Shown in pieces: positions 15,899-26,722 of a stretch of 64,000 nt of DNA (the stretch's first letter is position 1; every line of letters starts with the position of its first letter). The stretch comes from Pseudomonadota bacterium. Its GTDB lineage: Bacteria; Pseudomonadota; Alphaproteobacteria; Rhizobiales; Rhizobiaceae. Under the pieces are notes generated by a model. It was given only the letters and a program-made list of their open reading frames with translations. It did no database searches and was not told where the DNA came from. The stretch is from positions 62,001-126,000 of the forward strand of contig JAEWLS010000015.1 in the NCBI GenBank assembly GCA_023457435.1, read 5' to 3'. A program made the position numbers and the translations under genes.

Positions 15899-18800
15899 AT
15901 GAACATTCGAACCGAGCCGGTTCGACTGCCTGCTCACGGTGTGGCGTTCGCTGGCCTTGAGCCGCCTATCCGTTCCGCATTCTTGCGAGAAGACGAGCTC
16001 GGCAAACTTGGTCGCGCCCTGGCGCAGCGACGGGCCGATCTCGTCGCCTCCGTGCCCGAGTTCGACGTTCGCCGACGCGCCACGCAAAACGGCTCGACGA
16101 TTGCCGCAGTTGTGCGCTCCAGCGAAAAGGCTCGCCAGAAAGGCGAGTCGATCACGCCGGCCACGGCTTGGATCATCGACAACCACTATGTGATCGAAGA
16201 TGCGACGCTGCAGATAAGGCGCGATCTTCCGCGCAAGTTCTGGCGGCAACTGCCGCTGTTGATGCCCGACTCGCCGCTCGCGGTGCCTCGCGTTCTGGCT
16301 ATCGCCTGGAACTACGTCGCCCACTCCGACAGTCAGGTGACCGAGGCCGGATTCGAGGCGATTGTCGAAGGCTATCAATCCGTCGAACCGCTGACGATCG
16401 GCGAGTTGTGGGCGCTGCCGTCGGTGCTGCGCTTCGTGCTGGTCGAGAACCTTCGCCGCCTCGCCCTGCGCATCGCGCGGGCGCGCGAAATGCGCCGTAG
16501 TGCGAACGACATCGCCGACCTCGTCCACAAGTCGCCTTCGGAGGAAGAAGAGCTTCGCATTCTCACGCGGCACAGCGCCAAAGCGGCGGATATGACGTTC
16601 GCCACGCAGCTCCTGTTTCGCCTCAGGGACGGGTCTCGCAGCGAGCAGCGTGCCCTCGCCTGGCTCGAGAGCGAACTCGAGAAGGCCGGTAGCAATGCGG
16701 ATCGGATAACGACCGCCGAACATGCGCGGCTTTCTTCGGGCAACGTCACGACAGGCAACATTGTCCGCAGCCTCAAGCGCATCAACGACATCGACTGGAC
16801 GTTGTGGTTCGAGCGCATCAGCAAGATCGACGCGTTGCTGCGCGAGAAGACCGACTTCGAGGAACTCGATTTCGCCTCGCGCAACCAGTACCGGGATGAG
16901 ATCGAGGAGCTCGCCAAGAGATCCGAGAAGGGCGAGTTCGAGGTCGCGGCGGCGGCGATCGAAAAGTGCAGGCGCGAAAGCGCGGTGGCGGATTCCGGCA
17001 ACGTCGACATTGGCAAAGTCGATGTCGGCTCTGTACTCGTGGGCCCAAAACGGCGCGAGTTCGAACGCGAGATCGGATATCTCGCCCCGTTCAGTCTGTC
17101 CTTTAAGCGCGTCTATTCGTCTACAGGCTGGCTTGGCATCGCCGCGCCCGTCGCGATGCTGACCGCGATGTTGATGGCCATTGCCGGCTTCGCGCTGGAG
17201 TGGGCTGGCGAAGAAGCCAGGAACATCGTCTTGCTGCTGGGGCTGTTCCTGCTGCCGGCGAGCGAGGCGGCGGTGGGCGTCTTCAACACGTTGGCGACGC
17301 TGGTGACCAAGCCGTCGCGCCTCGTCGGCTACGACTACAAGTCCGGGATACCGGCAGAAGCCCGCACGCTGTTCGCGATGCCGACTTTGATCGGCTCGCG
17401 CGACGACGTCGAGGATGCCATCCACAACCTCGAGGTCCACTATCTTGCGAATGCCGGCGGCGAGCTGTGGTTCGCGCTGGTTACGGACTGGCTGGACAGC
17501 AATGTCGAGCAGTCCGAGGCCGACATGGAGCTGCTCGAGCTGGCACGCAAACGCATCGCTGCCTTGAACCAGCGCTATCCGGCAGAGCCTTACGCCCGGT
17601 TCCACATCCTGCACCGCAGGCGGCTGTTCAATCCGAACGAAGGCGTCTGGATGGGCTGGGAACGCAAGCGCGGCAAGTTGCTCGAGCTGAACGCATTGCT
17701 GCGCGGTGATCTTGACACGACCTTCTTCGCGCACGTCGATCCGCTTCCCGAGGGCATCCGTTACGTGATGACGGTCGACGCGGATACGCGCACGACGCGA
17801 GACGCAGTTCGGCGCCTCGTCGGGAAGATGCAGCATCCGCTCAACCGGGCCGTCGTCGATCCGGTTCGGCGCCTCGTGACTGCCGGCTACGGCATCCTGC
17901 AGCCGCGCGTCACCTCGTCCCTGACGAGCGGAGACGAGGCGTCGTTCTTCCAACGGGTGTTTTCGGCCAACCGCGGCATGGACCCATATGTTTTCGCGGT
18001 GTCGGACGTCTATCAGGATGTGTTCGGCTCGGGAACATTCACCGGCAAGGGCCTTTACGACATCGATGCCCTTGATGCCTCGCTTGACGGGCGCATCCCG
18101 GAAAACGCCGTTCTCAGCCACGATCTTCTTGAAGGCGCGTTCGCAAGCGCGGGCCTGGCAAGCGACGTTGAACTCGTTGAGGACTATCCGACGCGATATT
18201 CCGTGGACGCGTCGCGCCACCATCGCTGGGCGCGTGGCGATTGGCAGCTGCTGCCCTTCATTCTCAACCCGCTATCGGCGGTCCCGGGGTTGTCCCGGTG
18301 GAAGATGATCGACAATTTGCGCCGCTCGCTGACGCCGATCTTCTGGGTCATGGCCGCTGCGACGGGCTGGACAGTGCTTCCCCTTCCTCAGGCCGCGCTC
18401 TGGCAGCTCTGCCTGATCGTCTGCCTGGTATTCCCGGCAACTTTCGACATCGTGCAGTCTCTGCTGCAGCGGCAGAAGGAGACGTCGCTCCGGAGTCATC
18501 TGACCGCGTTCGCACGCGACTTCTTCTTCGCGACCCTGCAGGTTGCCGTTCGGATGGTGCTGATCGCGCACTCCGCCTGGCTGATGGGCGACGCGATCGT
18601 GCGCACGCTGTTCCGGTTGCTGGTCAGCAGAAAGCACATGCTGGAGTGGCGCGCGGCCTCGCAGGCGGCGAAGGCCCGCGATTTTGGTCTTATAGCTTCC
18701 TACAGGTCGATGTACGGCGCGGTTGTCGTAGCCGTCTTCGCGCTGGTCCTGCCGCTGGCAGCAGGTTCGACCGGTGCGTGGATCGGCAGCGTCTTTGCTG

Positions 18801-21800
18801 CAATGTGGCTGCTATCGCCCGCGATCGCCTGGCTCGCCAGCAGGCCGGCGGAAACCGAGGAACATCTCGAAATCAAGGGCGAGGACGCGACAGTGCTGCG
18901 TACGGCGGCTCGACGTACCTGGCACTATTTCGAGACTTTCGTCACTGCCGACCACCACGATCTTCCCCCGGACAACTTCCAGGAAAAGCCGACCCACATC
19001 GTTGCGCCCCGCACGTCGCCGACGAACATCGGCGCCTATCTGCTCTCGACCGTCTCGGCACGTGATTTCGGCTGGATCGGCCTGAGCGAGTCCGTCGACC
19101 GGATCGAGCGGACCCTGAGCACCATGGAGCGCATGGACCGCTATCGCGGCCATCTTTTCAACTGGTACACCACCAACGATCTGGCGCCGATGCGCCCGCG
19201 CTACATCTCCGCCGTCGACAGCGGAAATCTTGCCGGGCACCTCATCGCGGTTTCGGCGGCGTGCCGCCAGTGGGCACAAGCTCCGGCGGTTCACCTCCAG
19301 GGCGACTTCACCGGCATCCTGGACGTCAATGTCATCGTCGAGGAGACGCTCCAGTCTCTGCCGGACGACCGCCGCTCTCTGCGCCCGCTGCGTCAACGCC
19401 TCTTCGATCGCCTGAAGGGCATGCAGCGCGCGGTGGACACCATTCGCGGCGAACCCGAAACCGCGGCGATCCGCACGATCAATCTGTCGATCGTGGCAAC
19501 GGATATCCGCAAGCTTGCCGTCGCCCTCGACGAGGAGATCGGATCGGAGATCAGCCGCGAGCTCGCAATCTGGGCGGGCCTGCTGGAACGGACATGCAAA
19601 GCCCATATCGACGATGCGCACACCGGCGAAAGCGGCGTGACGACGCTTCGCTCCCGTCTGCTGGATCTGTCGACGCGTGCGCGCAAGTTCGCATTCGAGA
19701 TGGATTTCTCGTTCCTGCTTCGCAAGGATCGCAACCTGCTGTCGATCGGCTGGCGGGTCGAGGAAGAGCAGCTGGACGAGGCGTGCTACGACCTTCTGGC
19801 GTCGGAGGCGCGCCTTACAAGCCTGTTCGGTATCGCAAAGGGCGACCTGCCCACGGACCACTGGTTCCGTCTTGGACGGCCGGTGACGGAGATCGGCTTC
19901 CGGGGGGCGCTGGTTTCCTGGTCGGGCTCGATGTTCGAGTACCTGATGCCGCCGCTGGTGATGAAGGAGCCGCTCGGCGGAATTCTCAACCAGACCAGCA
20001 ATCTGATCATCCGCAAGCAGATTTCCTACGCACGCGGCAGAGGCGTGCCGTGGGGAATCTCCGAGGCCGCGTACAACGCGCGCGACCGCGAGATGACCTA
20101 TCAGTACACGAATTTCGGCGTGCCGGGGCTTGGCCTCAAGCGCGGACTCGCGCAGAACCTGGTCATCGCGCCCTATGCAACTCTGCTCGCGGCACAGTTC
20201 AAGCCGAAGGAAGCGATCGCGAACCTTCGCCGCCTGCGCGCGGCGGGAGCGCTCGGGCGCTACGGCTACCACGATGCCGTTGACTATACGCCGGAGCGGG
20301 TGCCCGACGGGCAGATCTGCGCCGTCGTCAAGAACTACTACGCACACCACCAAGGCATGTCGATCGTCGCGGTCGCAAACGCGATCTTCGAGGGCCGGAT
20401 GCGTGATCGCTTTCATTCCGACCAGGTCATCGAATCGGCCGAGCTTTTGCTGCAGGAGAAGGCGCCTCGGCAGGTTCTGGCGACGTCGATTGCCGAAGAA
20501 CTGCCTGGCGGCTCCGTCAGCGACGAGCCAGGAGTCAGCGGCGAGCTGCGCATCATCCGGGATCCGGCGAGCGCGCCGCGCGCGACCAATCTTCTCTCCA
20601 ACGGTCGCTACAGCGTCATGCTGACCGCGATGGGCACGGGCTACAGCCGTACGGCGGATCTTGCGGTCACGCGCTGGAACGCCGACCCAAGCGAAGATCG
20701 CGCCGGGACTTTCATATTCGTGCAGGACGCGGACTCGCGCGAGTGGTGGTCGGCCACGTCGGCCCCCAAGTCGGCACAGGAGGAACAGGCGCAGGCAATA
20801 TTCGCGGACGACAAGGCGACGTTCCTGAAGTCGGTGGGCACCCTCCGCACCGAAGTTGAATGCATCGTCTCGGCGGAGGCGGAAGGCGAAGCGCGGCGGA
20901 TCACGATCTTCAACACCGGATTGCAGGCGCGTCGCATCGACATCACCTCCTTTGCCGAAATCGTTCTCGGCGACGATGCCGCCGATGCCGCGCATCCGCT
21001 GTTCTCGAAAATGTTCGTCAAGACCGAGATCGGAGCCGACGGTCGCCGTATCGTTGCGCAACGCCGACGCCGCAACCCCGATGAAGCGTCACCTGCCCTG
21101 GCCCATTTCGTCGTCGGCGGCGCAGGCGCCGCTCGTGACGCGGAGGCCGAAACCGACCGTCGCGCCTTCATCGGGCGCGGGCGGTCCATCGAGGATGCCG
21201 CTGCGTTCGATGCGGATGCGAAACTTTCGGGGACGGCAGGCTACGTGCTCGATCCGATCGCAGCGATCCGTTGCCGCGTTCGCGTGCCCGCGGGCAAGAA
21301 GGTGACGCTGACCTTCTGGACGCTAACCGCGCCGACGCGCGAGGAGGTGCTGGAGCTGGCCGAGCGTTTCGACCATCCGGAATCCTTCAACCGTCAGGCC
21401 ATGCTTGCCTGGACACGCAGCCAGGTGCAGACCCGCCATTGCGGTCTCAGCCTGTCCGAAGCATCCAGGGTGCAGCGTCTCGGCCGCTACCTGCTCTACC
21501 CGGAACCGTGGCTTCGCGCGCCGTCCGACACAATAGCAGCGACGCTGGGGCAGCAGTCGTCGCTCTGGCCGCTTGCGATCTCTGGCGACTTCCCGATCTT
21601 CGCGTTGCGTATCGGCGATGTCGTCGATCTGGAGATCGTCGCCGATGCGCTGCGCATGCACGAATACCTGCGCACGCGCGGGCTCATGGCCGACTTTGTC
21701 GTGATCAACGAGCAAGCCTCCTCCTACGTGCAGGACCTTCAGCAGGCGATCGAGTCGCTCTGCGACAACGCGCGGATGCGAAACAAGGAGCACGGCCCGC

Positions 21801-24421
21801 GACAGCACATCTTCGCGGTCCGGCGCGATCTCATGAGCGACGAGACCTACCGCACGCTGCTCGCGGCCGCGCGCATCACAATGCATGCGCGAAACGGCAT
21901 AATCGGCACGCAAATCGACCGCGCCGAGGCCGCTGAAAGCGATGCACGCCGGCAGCAGACAACAGTGTCCCTCCCCGCGCTGCGAACCCCGCCAATGGCG
22001 GATGCCGTAGCGCCAGAGCAGGCACCGCTCGAGTTCTGGAACGGATATGGCGGCTTCGAGAATGCCGGCCGCGACTACGTGGTGCGCCTGGAAGGCACGC
22101 GGACCACGCCTCAGCCCTGGATCAATGTCATCGCCAACGGCGACTTCGGCTTCCACGTTTCGGCCGAGGGCGCTTCGTATACGTGGAGTCGCAACAGCAG
22201 GGACTTCCAGCTGACGCCATGGACGAACGATCCGGTGACCAACCGGCCGGGCGAAGCCTTCTATGTGCATGACATGGGCACCGGAGCGGTGTTCTCGCCG
22301 ATCGCCGCCGTCGCTCGCAATCCGCAGGCGCACTACGAGGCGAGACACAGCGCGGGAGTATCCCAGTTCGCGGCGACCCACGGCGCTGTGAGATGCGAAT
22401 TGGTGCAGCTCGTCGACCCGAAAGACGCGGTGAAGGTCTCGGCGCTGACGCTGGTCAACACCGGCGGGTCGCCCGTCAGACTCCGCGTTTACGGCTATGC
22501 GGAATGGGTGCTCGGCAACAACCGGACGCGCACGGCGCCATACATCGTGTCGGCTTGCGACGCCGCGGCGGGCATGCTGACGGCGCGCAATCCCTACAGC
22601 CTCGACTATTCCGACCGCGTGGCATTCTTCGCCACCGACGGTGGTGAGGCGACGTTCACCGCCGATCGCGGCGAGTTTCTCGGTCGGGGCACCGTACTTG
22701 CGCCGGAAGCCGTTCGTGGAGGAAGGGCGCTATCCGGATGGGCTTCGGCCGGACGCGATGCCTGCGCGGCGATCGCGCGCGATGTCGAACTCGCGCCCGG
22801 CGCCAGCGTGACGATGACATTCCTGCTCGGCGATGCGGGCTCGCAGGAAGAGGCGGCCGCGCTTGTCGTGCAGCATGCCGGAAAGCCGATCGAGCAGCGG
22901 CTGGCCGAGAATGCCTCCGCCTGGGATGCGTTCGCCTCCACGCTGTCGGTGCGTACTGCGGACCCCGCATTCGACCATCTCGTGAATCGCTGGCTGCCGT
23001 ATCAGGCCTACGCCTGCCGCATCAAGGCACGGTCGGCCTTCTACCAGGCAAGCGGTGCGTTCGGCTTCCGCGACCAGTTGCAGGACACGCTCGCGCTGAT
23101 GCTGCATGCGCCGGAGCTTGCGCGCGGTCAGATCCTCAACGCCGCCGGTCGTCAGTTCATCGAGGGCGACGTGCAGCACTGGTGGCTGCCCAGGACCGGC
23201 GCCGGCGTAAGAACGATCATCGCCGACGATGTCGTCTGGCTTGCCTATGCGGCCAACCGCTATGTCGAGGTGACCGGCGATCGCGCCATCCTCGGCGAGA
23301 ACATCCCGTTCATCGAGGGCCGCAAACTGGAGGCCCACGAGCACGACGCTTTCTACCAACCCGAGACGTCGAGCGAGGTCGCCAGCCTCTACGAGCACTG
23401 CGCGCGCGGGCTCGACCTAGCGATCCGCCGCACCGGCAAGAGCGGGCTGCCGCTGTTCCTCGGCGGCGACTGGAACGACGGGATGAACCGTGTCGGCGAA
23501 GGCGGCAAGGGCGAGAGCGTATGGCTCGGCTGGTTCCTGCTGAAGGCGCTGACGGACTTCATTCCCATTGCCGCCGACCAGGGCGACGATGTCAGGGTCG
23601 GTCACTGGCGTCGCCATGCCGAGCGCCTGCGCACGGCGCTGGCGACCACCGCCTGGGATGGACAGTGGTTCAAGCGCGGCAGTTTCGACGACGGCACGCC
23701 GCTCGGATCGGCGTCGTCCGAAGAATGCCGGATCGATTCGATTGCACAGTCGTGGGCTGTGCTTTCCGGCCAGGCAGACCCATCACGGGCGGCGACGGCT
23801 GTTTCGAAGGCGGTCAGCCTGCTCGTCGACGAGCAGATCGGAGTCGCGAAGCTCTTCACGCCGCCGTTCGAGCACACCACCCGCGACCCGGGCTATATCC
23901 GCGCCTATCCGCCCGGCGTCCGGGAAAATGGCGGCCAGTACACCCACGCCGCGACCTGGCTCGTATTGGCGCTCGCGGAACTCGACCGGGCGGACGATGC
24001 CTATCGCCTGTTCTCAATGCTCAATCCCATCAATCATTCGCTCGATGCGGAGTCGGCCGAGCGCTATCGCGTCGAGCCCTACGTCGTCGCTGCCGATGTC
24101 TACGCCGGTCCAGGGCGCGACGGCCGCGGCGGTTGGACATGGTACACCGGCTCGGCCGGCTGGCTCTATCGAGCGGCGGTTGAAGGTATTCTCGGCATCG
24201 AGAAGCGCGGCAACACGCTCGCGGTAAACCCTCGCCTTCCCAGCTCGTGGAGCGGCTTCTCCGCGGAACTGCGGCTCGGCAGCGCGGTCTATCGTATCGC
24301 TGTCACGCGGGGCGAGGCGCGTCGCGTCTGCCTCGACGGTCAGGTGCTGGACGGCGAGATACCCCTCTCGGACGGCGAGCACGCGCTGGAGATCACGGTT
24401 TCCGACGGGGCGGCGACGTGA
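15899..24421 (+). CDS. ndvB: Cyclic beta-1,2-glucan synthase
   Basis: A 2840-residue inner-membrane enzyme (ChvB/NdvB/Cgs) that initiates, elongates, phosphorolytically trims and cyclises beta-1,2-glucan from UDP-glucose; the product is a periplasmic osmoprotectant needed for host interaction in rhizobia and Brucella. Membrane segments lie around residues 415-465 and 820-980. The glycosyltransferase (GT84) part shows VDADTRTTRDAV near residue 625, FTGKGLYDIDAL, SHDLLEGAFASAGL and a HHRWARGDWQL motif near 772. The C-terminal 500 residues form the GH94-type phosphorylase part, with GDVQHWWLP, ADDVVWLAYA and GGDWNDGMNRVGEGGKGESVW. Length matches the family's 2800 to 2870. ndvA lies downstream. 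Confidence 0.98.
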   Translation: MNIRTEPVRLPAHGVAFAGLEPPIRSAFLREDELGKLGRALAQRRADLVASVPEFDVRRRATQNGSTIAAVVRSSEKARQKGESITPATAWIIDNHYVIEDATLQIRRDLPRKFWRQLPLLMPDSPLAVPRVLAIAWNYVAHSDSQVTEAGFEAIVEGYQSVEPLTIGELWALPSVLRFVLVENLRRLALRIARAREMRRSANDIADLVHKSPSEEEELRILTRHSAKAADMTFATQLLFRLRDGSRSEQRALAWLESELEKAGSNADRITTAEHARLSSGNVTTGNIVRSLKRINDIDWTLWFERISKIDALLREKTDFEELDFASRNQYRDEIEELAKRSEKGEFEVAAAAIEKCRRESAVADSGNVDIGKVDVGSVLVGPKRREFEREIGYLAPFSLSFKRVYSSTGWLGIAAPVAMLTAMLMAIAGFALEWAGEEARNIVLLLGLFLLPASEAAVGVFNTLATLVTKPSRLVGYDYKSGIPAEARTLFAMPTLIGSRDDVEDAIHNLEVHYLANAGGELWFALVTDWLDSNVEQSEADMELLELARKRIAALNQRYPAEPYARFHILHRRRLFNPNEGVWMGWERKRGKLLELNALLRGDLDTTFFAHVDPLPEGIRYVMTVDADTRTTRDAVRRLVGKMQHPLNRAVVDPVRRLVTAGYGILQPRVTSSLTSGDEASFFQRVFSANRGMDPYVFAVSDVYQDVFGSGTFTGKGLYDIDALDASLDGRIPENAVLSHDLLEGAFASAGLASDVELVEDYPTRYSVDASRHHRWARGDWQLLPFILNPLSAVPGLSRWKMIDNLRRSLTPIFWVMAAATGWTVLPLPQAALWQLCLIVCLVFPATFDIVQSLLQRQKETSLRSHLTAFARDFFFATLQVAVRMVLIAHSAWLMGDAIVRTLFRLLVSRKHMLEWRAASQAAKARDFGLIASYRSMYGAVVVAVFALVLPLAAGSTGAWIGSVFAAMWLLSPAIAWLASRPAETEEHLEIKGEDATVLRTAARRTWHYFETFVTADHHDLPPDNFQEKPTHIVAPRTSPTNIGAYLLSTVSARDFGWIGLSESVDRIERTLSTMERMDRYRGHLFNWYTTNDLAPMRPRYISAVDSGNLAGHLIAVSAACRQWAQAPAVHLQGDFTGILDVNVIVEETLQSLPDDRRSLRPLRQRLFDRLKGMQRAVDTIRGEPETAAIRTINLSIVATDIRKLAVALDEEIGSEISRELAIWAGLLERTCKAHIDDAHTGESGVTTLRSRLLDLSTRARKFAFEMDFSFLLRKDRNLLSIGWRVEEEQLDEACYDLLASEARLTSLFGIAKGDLPTDHWFRLGRPVTEIGFRGALVSWSGSMFEYLMPPLVMKEPLGGILNQTSNLIIRKQISYARGRGVPWGISEAAYNARDREMTYQYTNFGVPGLGLKRGLAQNLVIAPYATLLAAQFKPKEAIANLRRLRAAGALGRYGYHDAVDYTPERVPDGQICAVVKNYYAHHQGMSIVAVANAIFEGRMRDRFHSDQVIESAELLLQEKAPRQVLATSIAEELPGGSVSDEPGVSGELRIIRDPASAPRATNLLSNGRYSVMLTAMGTGYSRTADLAVTRWNADPSEDRAGTFIFVQDADSREWWSATSAPKSAQEEQAQAIFADDKATFLKSVGTLRTEVECIVSAEAEGEARRITIFNTGLQARRIDITSFAEIVLGDDAADAAHPLFSKMFVKTEIGADGRRIVAQRRRRNPDEASPALAHFVVGGAGAARDAEAETDRRAFIGRGRSIEDAAAFDADAKLSGTAGYVLDPIAAIRCRVRVPAGKKVTLTFWTLTAPTREEVLELAERFDHPESFNRQAMLAWTRSQVQTRHCGLSLSEASRVQRLGRYLLYPEPWLRAPSDTIAATLGQQSSLWPLAISGDFPIFALRIGDVVDLEIVADALRMHEYLRTRGLMADFVVINEQASSYVQDLQQAIESLCDNARMRNKEHGPRQHIFAVRRDLMSDETYRTLLAAARITMHARNGIIGTQIDRAEAAESDARRQQTTVSLPALRTPPMADAVAPEQAPLEFWNGYGGFENAGRDYVVRLEGTRTTPQPWINVIANGDFGFHVSAEGASYTWSRNSRDFQLTPWTNDPVTNRPGEAFYVHDMGTGAVFSPIAAVARNPQAHYEARHSAGVSQFAATHGAVRCELVQLVDPKDAVKVSALTLVNTGGSPVRLRVYGYAEWVLGNNRTRTAPYIVSACDAAAGMLTARNPYSLDYSDRVAFFATDGGEATFTADRGEFLGRGTVLAPEAVRGGRALSGWASAGRDACAAIARDVELAPGASVTMTFLLGDAGSQEEAAALVVQHAGKPIEQRLAENASAWDAFASTLSVRTADPAFDHLVNRWLPYQAYACRIKARSAFYQASGAFGFRDQLQDTLALMLHAPELARGQILNAAGRQFIEGDVQHWWLPRTGAGVRTIIADDVVWLAYAANRYVEVTGDRAILGENIPFIEGRKLEAHEHDAFYQPETSSEVASLYEHCARGLDLAIRRTGKSGLPLFLGGDWNDGMNRVGEGGKGESVWLGWFLLKALTDFIPIAADQGDDVRVGHWRRHAERLRTALATTAWDGQWFKRGSFDDGTPLGSASSEECRIDSIAQSWAVLSGQADPSRAATAVSKAVSLLVDEQIGVAKLFTPPFEHTTRDPGYIRAYPPGVRENGGQYTHAATWLVLALAELDRADDAYRLFSMLNPINHSLDAESAERYRVEPYVVAADVYAGPGRDGRGGWTWYTGSAGWLYRAAVEGILGIEKRGNTLAVNPRLPSSWSGFSAELRLGSAVYRIAVTRGEARRVCLDGQVLDGEIPLSDGEHALEITVSDGAAT

Positions 24422-24524
24422 CGCAGCCCAATTTTCGTTTCAGCGCGAAGCTTAACTTCACGGAGCAATTTCGTCCGTTCGCCGTTTTTGTAGCCACACA
24501 CGCAACAATGCCCACGTTTGGCTG

Positions 24525-24552
24525 TTGTGCACTGCATCATAAGTCCGATTAT
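24525..24552 (+). promoter_or_regulatory. Weak candidate promoter for ndvA
   Basis: TTGTGC (24525-24530) is followed after 16 bases by GATTAT (24547-24552), about 30 bases before the GTG start of ndvA. The 159-base gap after ndvB is long enough for a separate promoter, but the boxes are only partial matches. Confidence 0.25.
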
Positions 24553-24580
24553 GCAATGGGCTTCGGGAACGGGTGATCGC

Positions 24581-26362
24581 GTGACGTTGGTTGAAGTTTA
24601 TCTGAGGGCGCTAGGGTACCTCGCCCCCCAGAAGGCCAAGGCTGGCATCATATGCGGCGCGAACGTCGTTCTGGCGTCGGTGGCGATCGTCGAGCCGATC
24701 TTGCTCGGCCAGATCATCGAAGCGATCTCGGAGCGCCGCACGCTGTTCGGCACCATGGCCATATGGGCCGGGCTCGGCATCTTCTCCATCATAGCTTACG
24801 TCCTCGTGGCGCGCGGAGCAGACCGCCTCGCACACGAGCGGCGTGCCGCGGTTCTCGGCGAGTCGTTCGAACACGTCATCACGATGCCGCTGTCCTGGCA
24901 TCATCGCTACGGGACCTCGACGGCACTCCATACGCTGCTGCGTGCGACCGACACGCTGTTCGGCCTCTGGCTCGAATTCATGCGTCAGCACCTGGCGACG
25001 GTGATCGCGCTGCTGCTCCTGATTCCGACCGCGCTTACCCTCGATCTGCGGATGTCCGCCGTCCTGATCGTCCTCGGCGCCCTCTACGTGATGATCAGCC
25101 GCCTGGTCATGAACAAGACCAAGGAGGGCCAGGCGGTCGTCGAGCAGCATTACCACAAGGTATTCTCCCACCTGTCCGACGCGATCAGCAATGTCGCTGT
25201 CCTGCAGAGTTATGGCCGCGTCGCCGAAGAGGCGCGGTTGCTGCGCCGCAACGCGGCAAACCTTGTCGCGGCGCAATACCCGGTGCTGGATTGGTGGGCC
25301 CTCGCCGCGGCTCTGCAGCGGCTCGCATCGACGCTGTCGATGATCGCGGTAATTCTCATCGGCTCCGTGCTTGTCAGCCGGGGCGAGCTGCGCATCGGCG
25401 ATGTGATCGCTTTCACCGGCTTTGCGTCGCTGCTGATCGGCCGCCTCGAACAGGTCACGGGCTTTGTCAGCCAAGTGTTCGAGGCGCGCGCCAAGCTGGA
25501 GGAGTTCTATCGACTGGAGGACGCAGTGTCGGAGCGGAGCGAGCCGCTTGGGCTCGACGCCTTCGGCCGGGTACGCGGCGACGTCAGGTTCGACGATGTC
25601 AGCTTCCGTTTCCCCGACGGGACCGAAGGCATCCGCGGGGTCACGCTCGACGTAAAGGCCGGCCAGACTGTTGCCATCGTCGGTCCGACCGGCGCCGGCA
25701 AGACCACGCTGATCAACCTGCTGCAGCGCGTCTACGACCCCTCCTCCGGCACCATAACGATCGACGGCGTCGACACACGTTCGGTGACCCGGACGTCGCT
25801 GCGTCATCAGATCGCTACCGTCTTCCAGGATGCCGGTCTGCTGGACCGGACCATCGAAGCGAACATACGTCTCGGCCGCGCTGATGCGCCGAACGACGAC
25901 GTCCATGCTGCCGCTGCCGCAGCGGCGGCACATGACTTCATTCTCGCGCGCAGCGAAGGCTACGACACGATCGTCGGCGAGCGCGGCGGCAAGCTCTCAG
26001 GCGGCGAGCGACAGCGCGTGGCCATCGCGCGAGCCGTCCTGAAGGATGCTCCGATACTGGTCCTCGACGAGGCGACCAGCGCGCTCGACGTCGAAACCGA
26101 GGAGAAGGTCAAGCGCGCGATCGACGACCTGCGCGCCGGCCGCACCACCTTTGTTATTGCACACCGGCTGTCGACCGTCCGCGATGCAGACCTAGTGGTA
26201 GTGATGGATCACGGGCGGATCGCAGAAGTCGGCAGCTATGCCGATCTTGCAGCCAACAACGGCCGCTTTGCTTCCCTGCTCAAGGCTGGCGGCATCGCCG
26301 ACTTGCCGGTGCCGGTCGATATGGCGCCTGCCAGCGCGCCGCGCGAGCCAGTCGCCGCGTAA
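24581..26362 (+). CDS. ndvA: Cyclic beta-1,2-glucan ABC exporter
   Basis: A 593-residue fused ABC transporter half-molecule (ChvA/NdvA) that moves cyclic glucan made by NdvB across the inner membrane. The first 300 residues hold the six-helix exporter domain. The ATPase domain has Walker A GPTGAGKTTLINLL near residue 371, signature LSGGERQRVAIARA, Walker B ILVLDEATSALD and a switch histidine in VIAHRLSTV. The start is taken as GTG at 24581 (TLVEVYLRALGYLAPQ), which aligns with what I recall of rhizobial NdvA. An ATG ten codons upstream overlaps the promoter-like sequence. It ends before a bidirectional terminator shared with hupB. Confidence 0.96.
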   Translation: MTLVEVYLRALGYLAPQKAKAGIICGANVVLASVAIVEPILLGQIIEAISERRTLFGTMAIWAGLGIFSIIAYVLVARGADRLAHERRAAVLGESFEHVITMPLSWHHRYGTSTALHTLLRATDTLFGLWLEFMRQHLATVIALLLLIPTALTLDLRMSAVLIVLGALYVMISRLVMNKTKEGQAVVEQHYHKVFSHLSDAISNVAVLQSYGRVAEEARLLRRNAANLVAAQYPVLDWWALAAALQRLASTLSMIAVILIGSVLVSRGELRIGDVIAFTGFASLLIGRLEQVTGFVSQVFEARAKLEEFYRLEDAVSERSEPLGLDAFGRVRGDVRFDDVSFRFPDGTEGIRGVTLDVKAGQTVAIVGPTGAGKTTLINLLQRVYDPSSGTITIDGVDTRSVTRTSLRHQIATVFQDAGLLDRTIEANIRLGRADAPNDDVHAAAAAAAAHDFILARSEGYDTIVGERGGKLSGGERQRVAIARAVLKDAPILVLDEATSALDVETEEKVKRAIDDLRAGRTTFVIAHRLSTVRDADLVVVMDHGRIAEVGSYADLAANNGRFASLLKAGGIADLPVPVDMAPASAPREPVAA

Positions 26363-26402
26363 ATCGTCAACGGCCAGATCGAAACGGTCTGGCACGCAGC
26401 AA

Positions 26403-26425
26403 AAAGCCGGGCGTTGCCCGGCTTT
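26403..26425. terminator. Bidirectional terminator between ndvA and hupB
   Basis: AAAGCCGGGC and GCCCGGCTTT form a perfect ten-base-pair stem with a three-base loop. The A-tract and T-tract flanks serve both strands, between two convergent genes whose stops lie 41 and 25 bases away. Confidence 0.85.
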
Positions 26426-26449
26426 CGCACATCCACCTCTGGGACGGAC

Positions 26450-26722
26450 CTAGTTCACCGCGTCCTTCAGGCCCTTGCCGGCCGAGAATTTCGGGACCTT
26501 GCGGGCTGGAATCTTCACTTCCGCGCCGGTCTGCGGGTTGCGACCGGTCGAGGCTGCGCGCTTCGAGACCGAGAAATTTCCGAAGCCGACGAGGCGCACG
26601 TCGCCGCCGGACTTCAGCTCATTCATGATCGTGGAGAAGACGGCGTCCACCGCCGACTGCGCGTCGGCCTTGGAGAGCTTGGCCTCGTCCGCGACTGCGG
26701 CAATGAGTTCGTTCTTGTTCAT
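26450..26722 (-). CDS. hupB: DNA-binding protein HU-beta
   Basis: A 90-residue histone-like nucleoid protein that bends DNA as a dimer. It shows the full HU/IHF fold: N-terminal helices MNKNELIAAVADEAKLSKADAQ, the GFGNFSV turn, and the flexible arm with GRNPQTGAEVKIPARKVPKF, where the proline that intercalates DNA lies in GRNPQTG. Length is standard. It lies downstream of lon in the same orientation, separated by 186 bases and the lon hairpin, as in many Proteobacteria. Confidence 0.97.
   Translation of the reverse strand: MNKNELIAAVADEAKLSKADAQSAVDAVFSTIMNELKSGGDVRLVGFGNFSVSKRAASTGRNPQTGAEVKIPARKVPKFSAGKGLKDAVN

Noticed and set aside
15890..18223. 777-codon open frame on the minus strand (and a 749-codon one at 18812-21061)
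   Set aside because: Both are antisense to ndvB and have typical high-GC shadow composition; no domain is visible.
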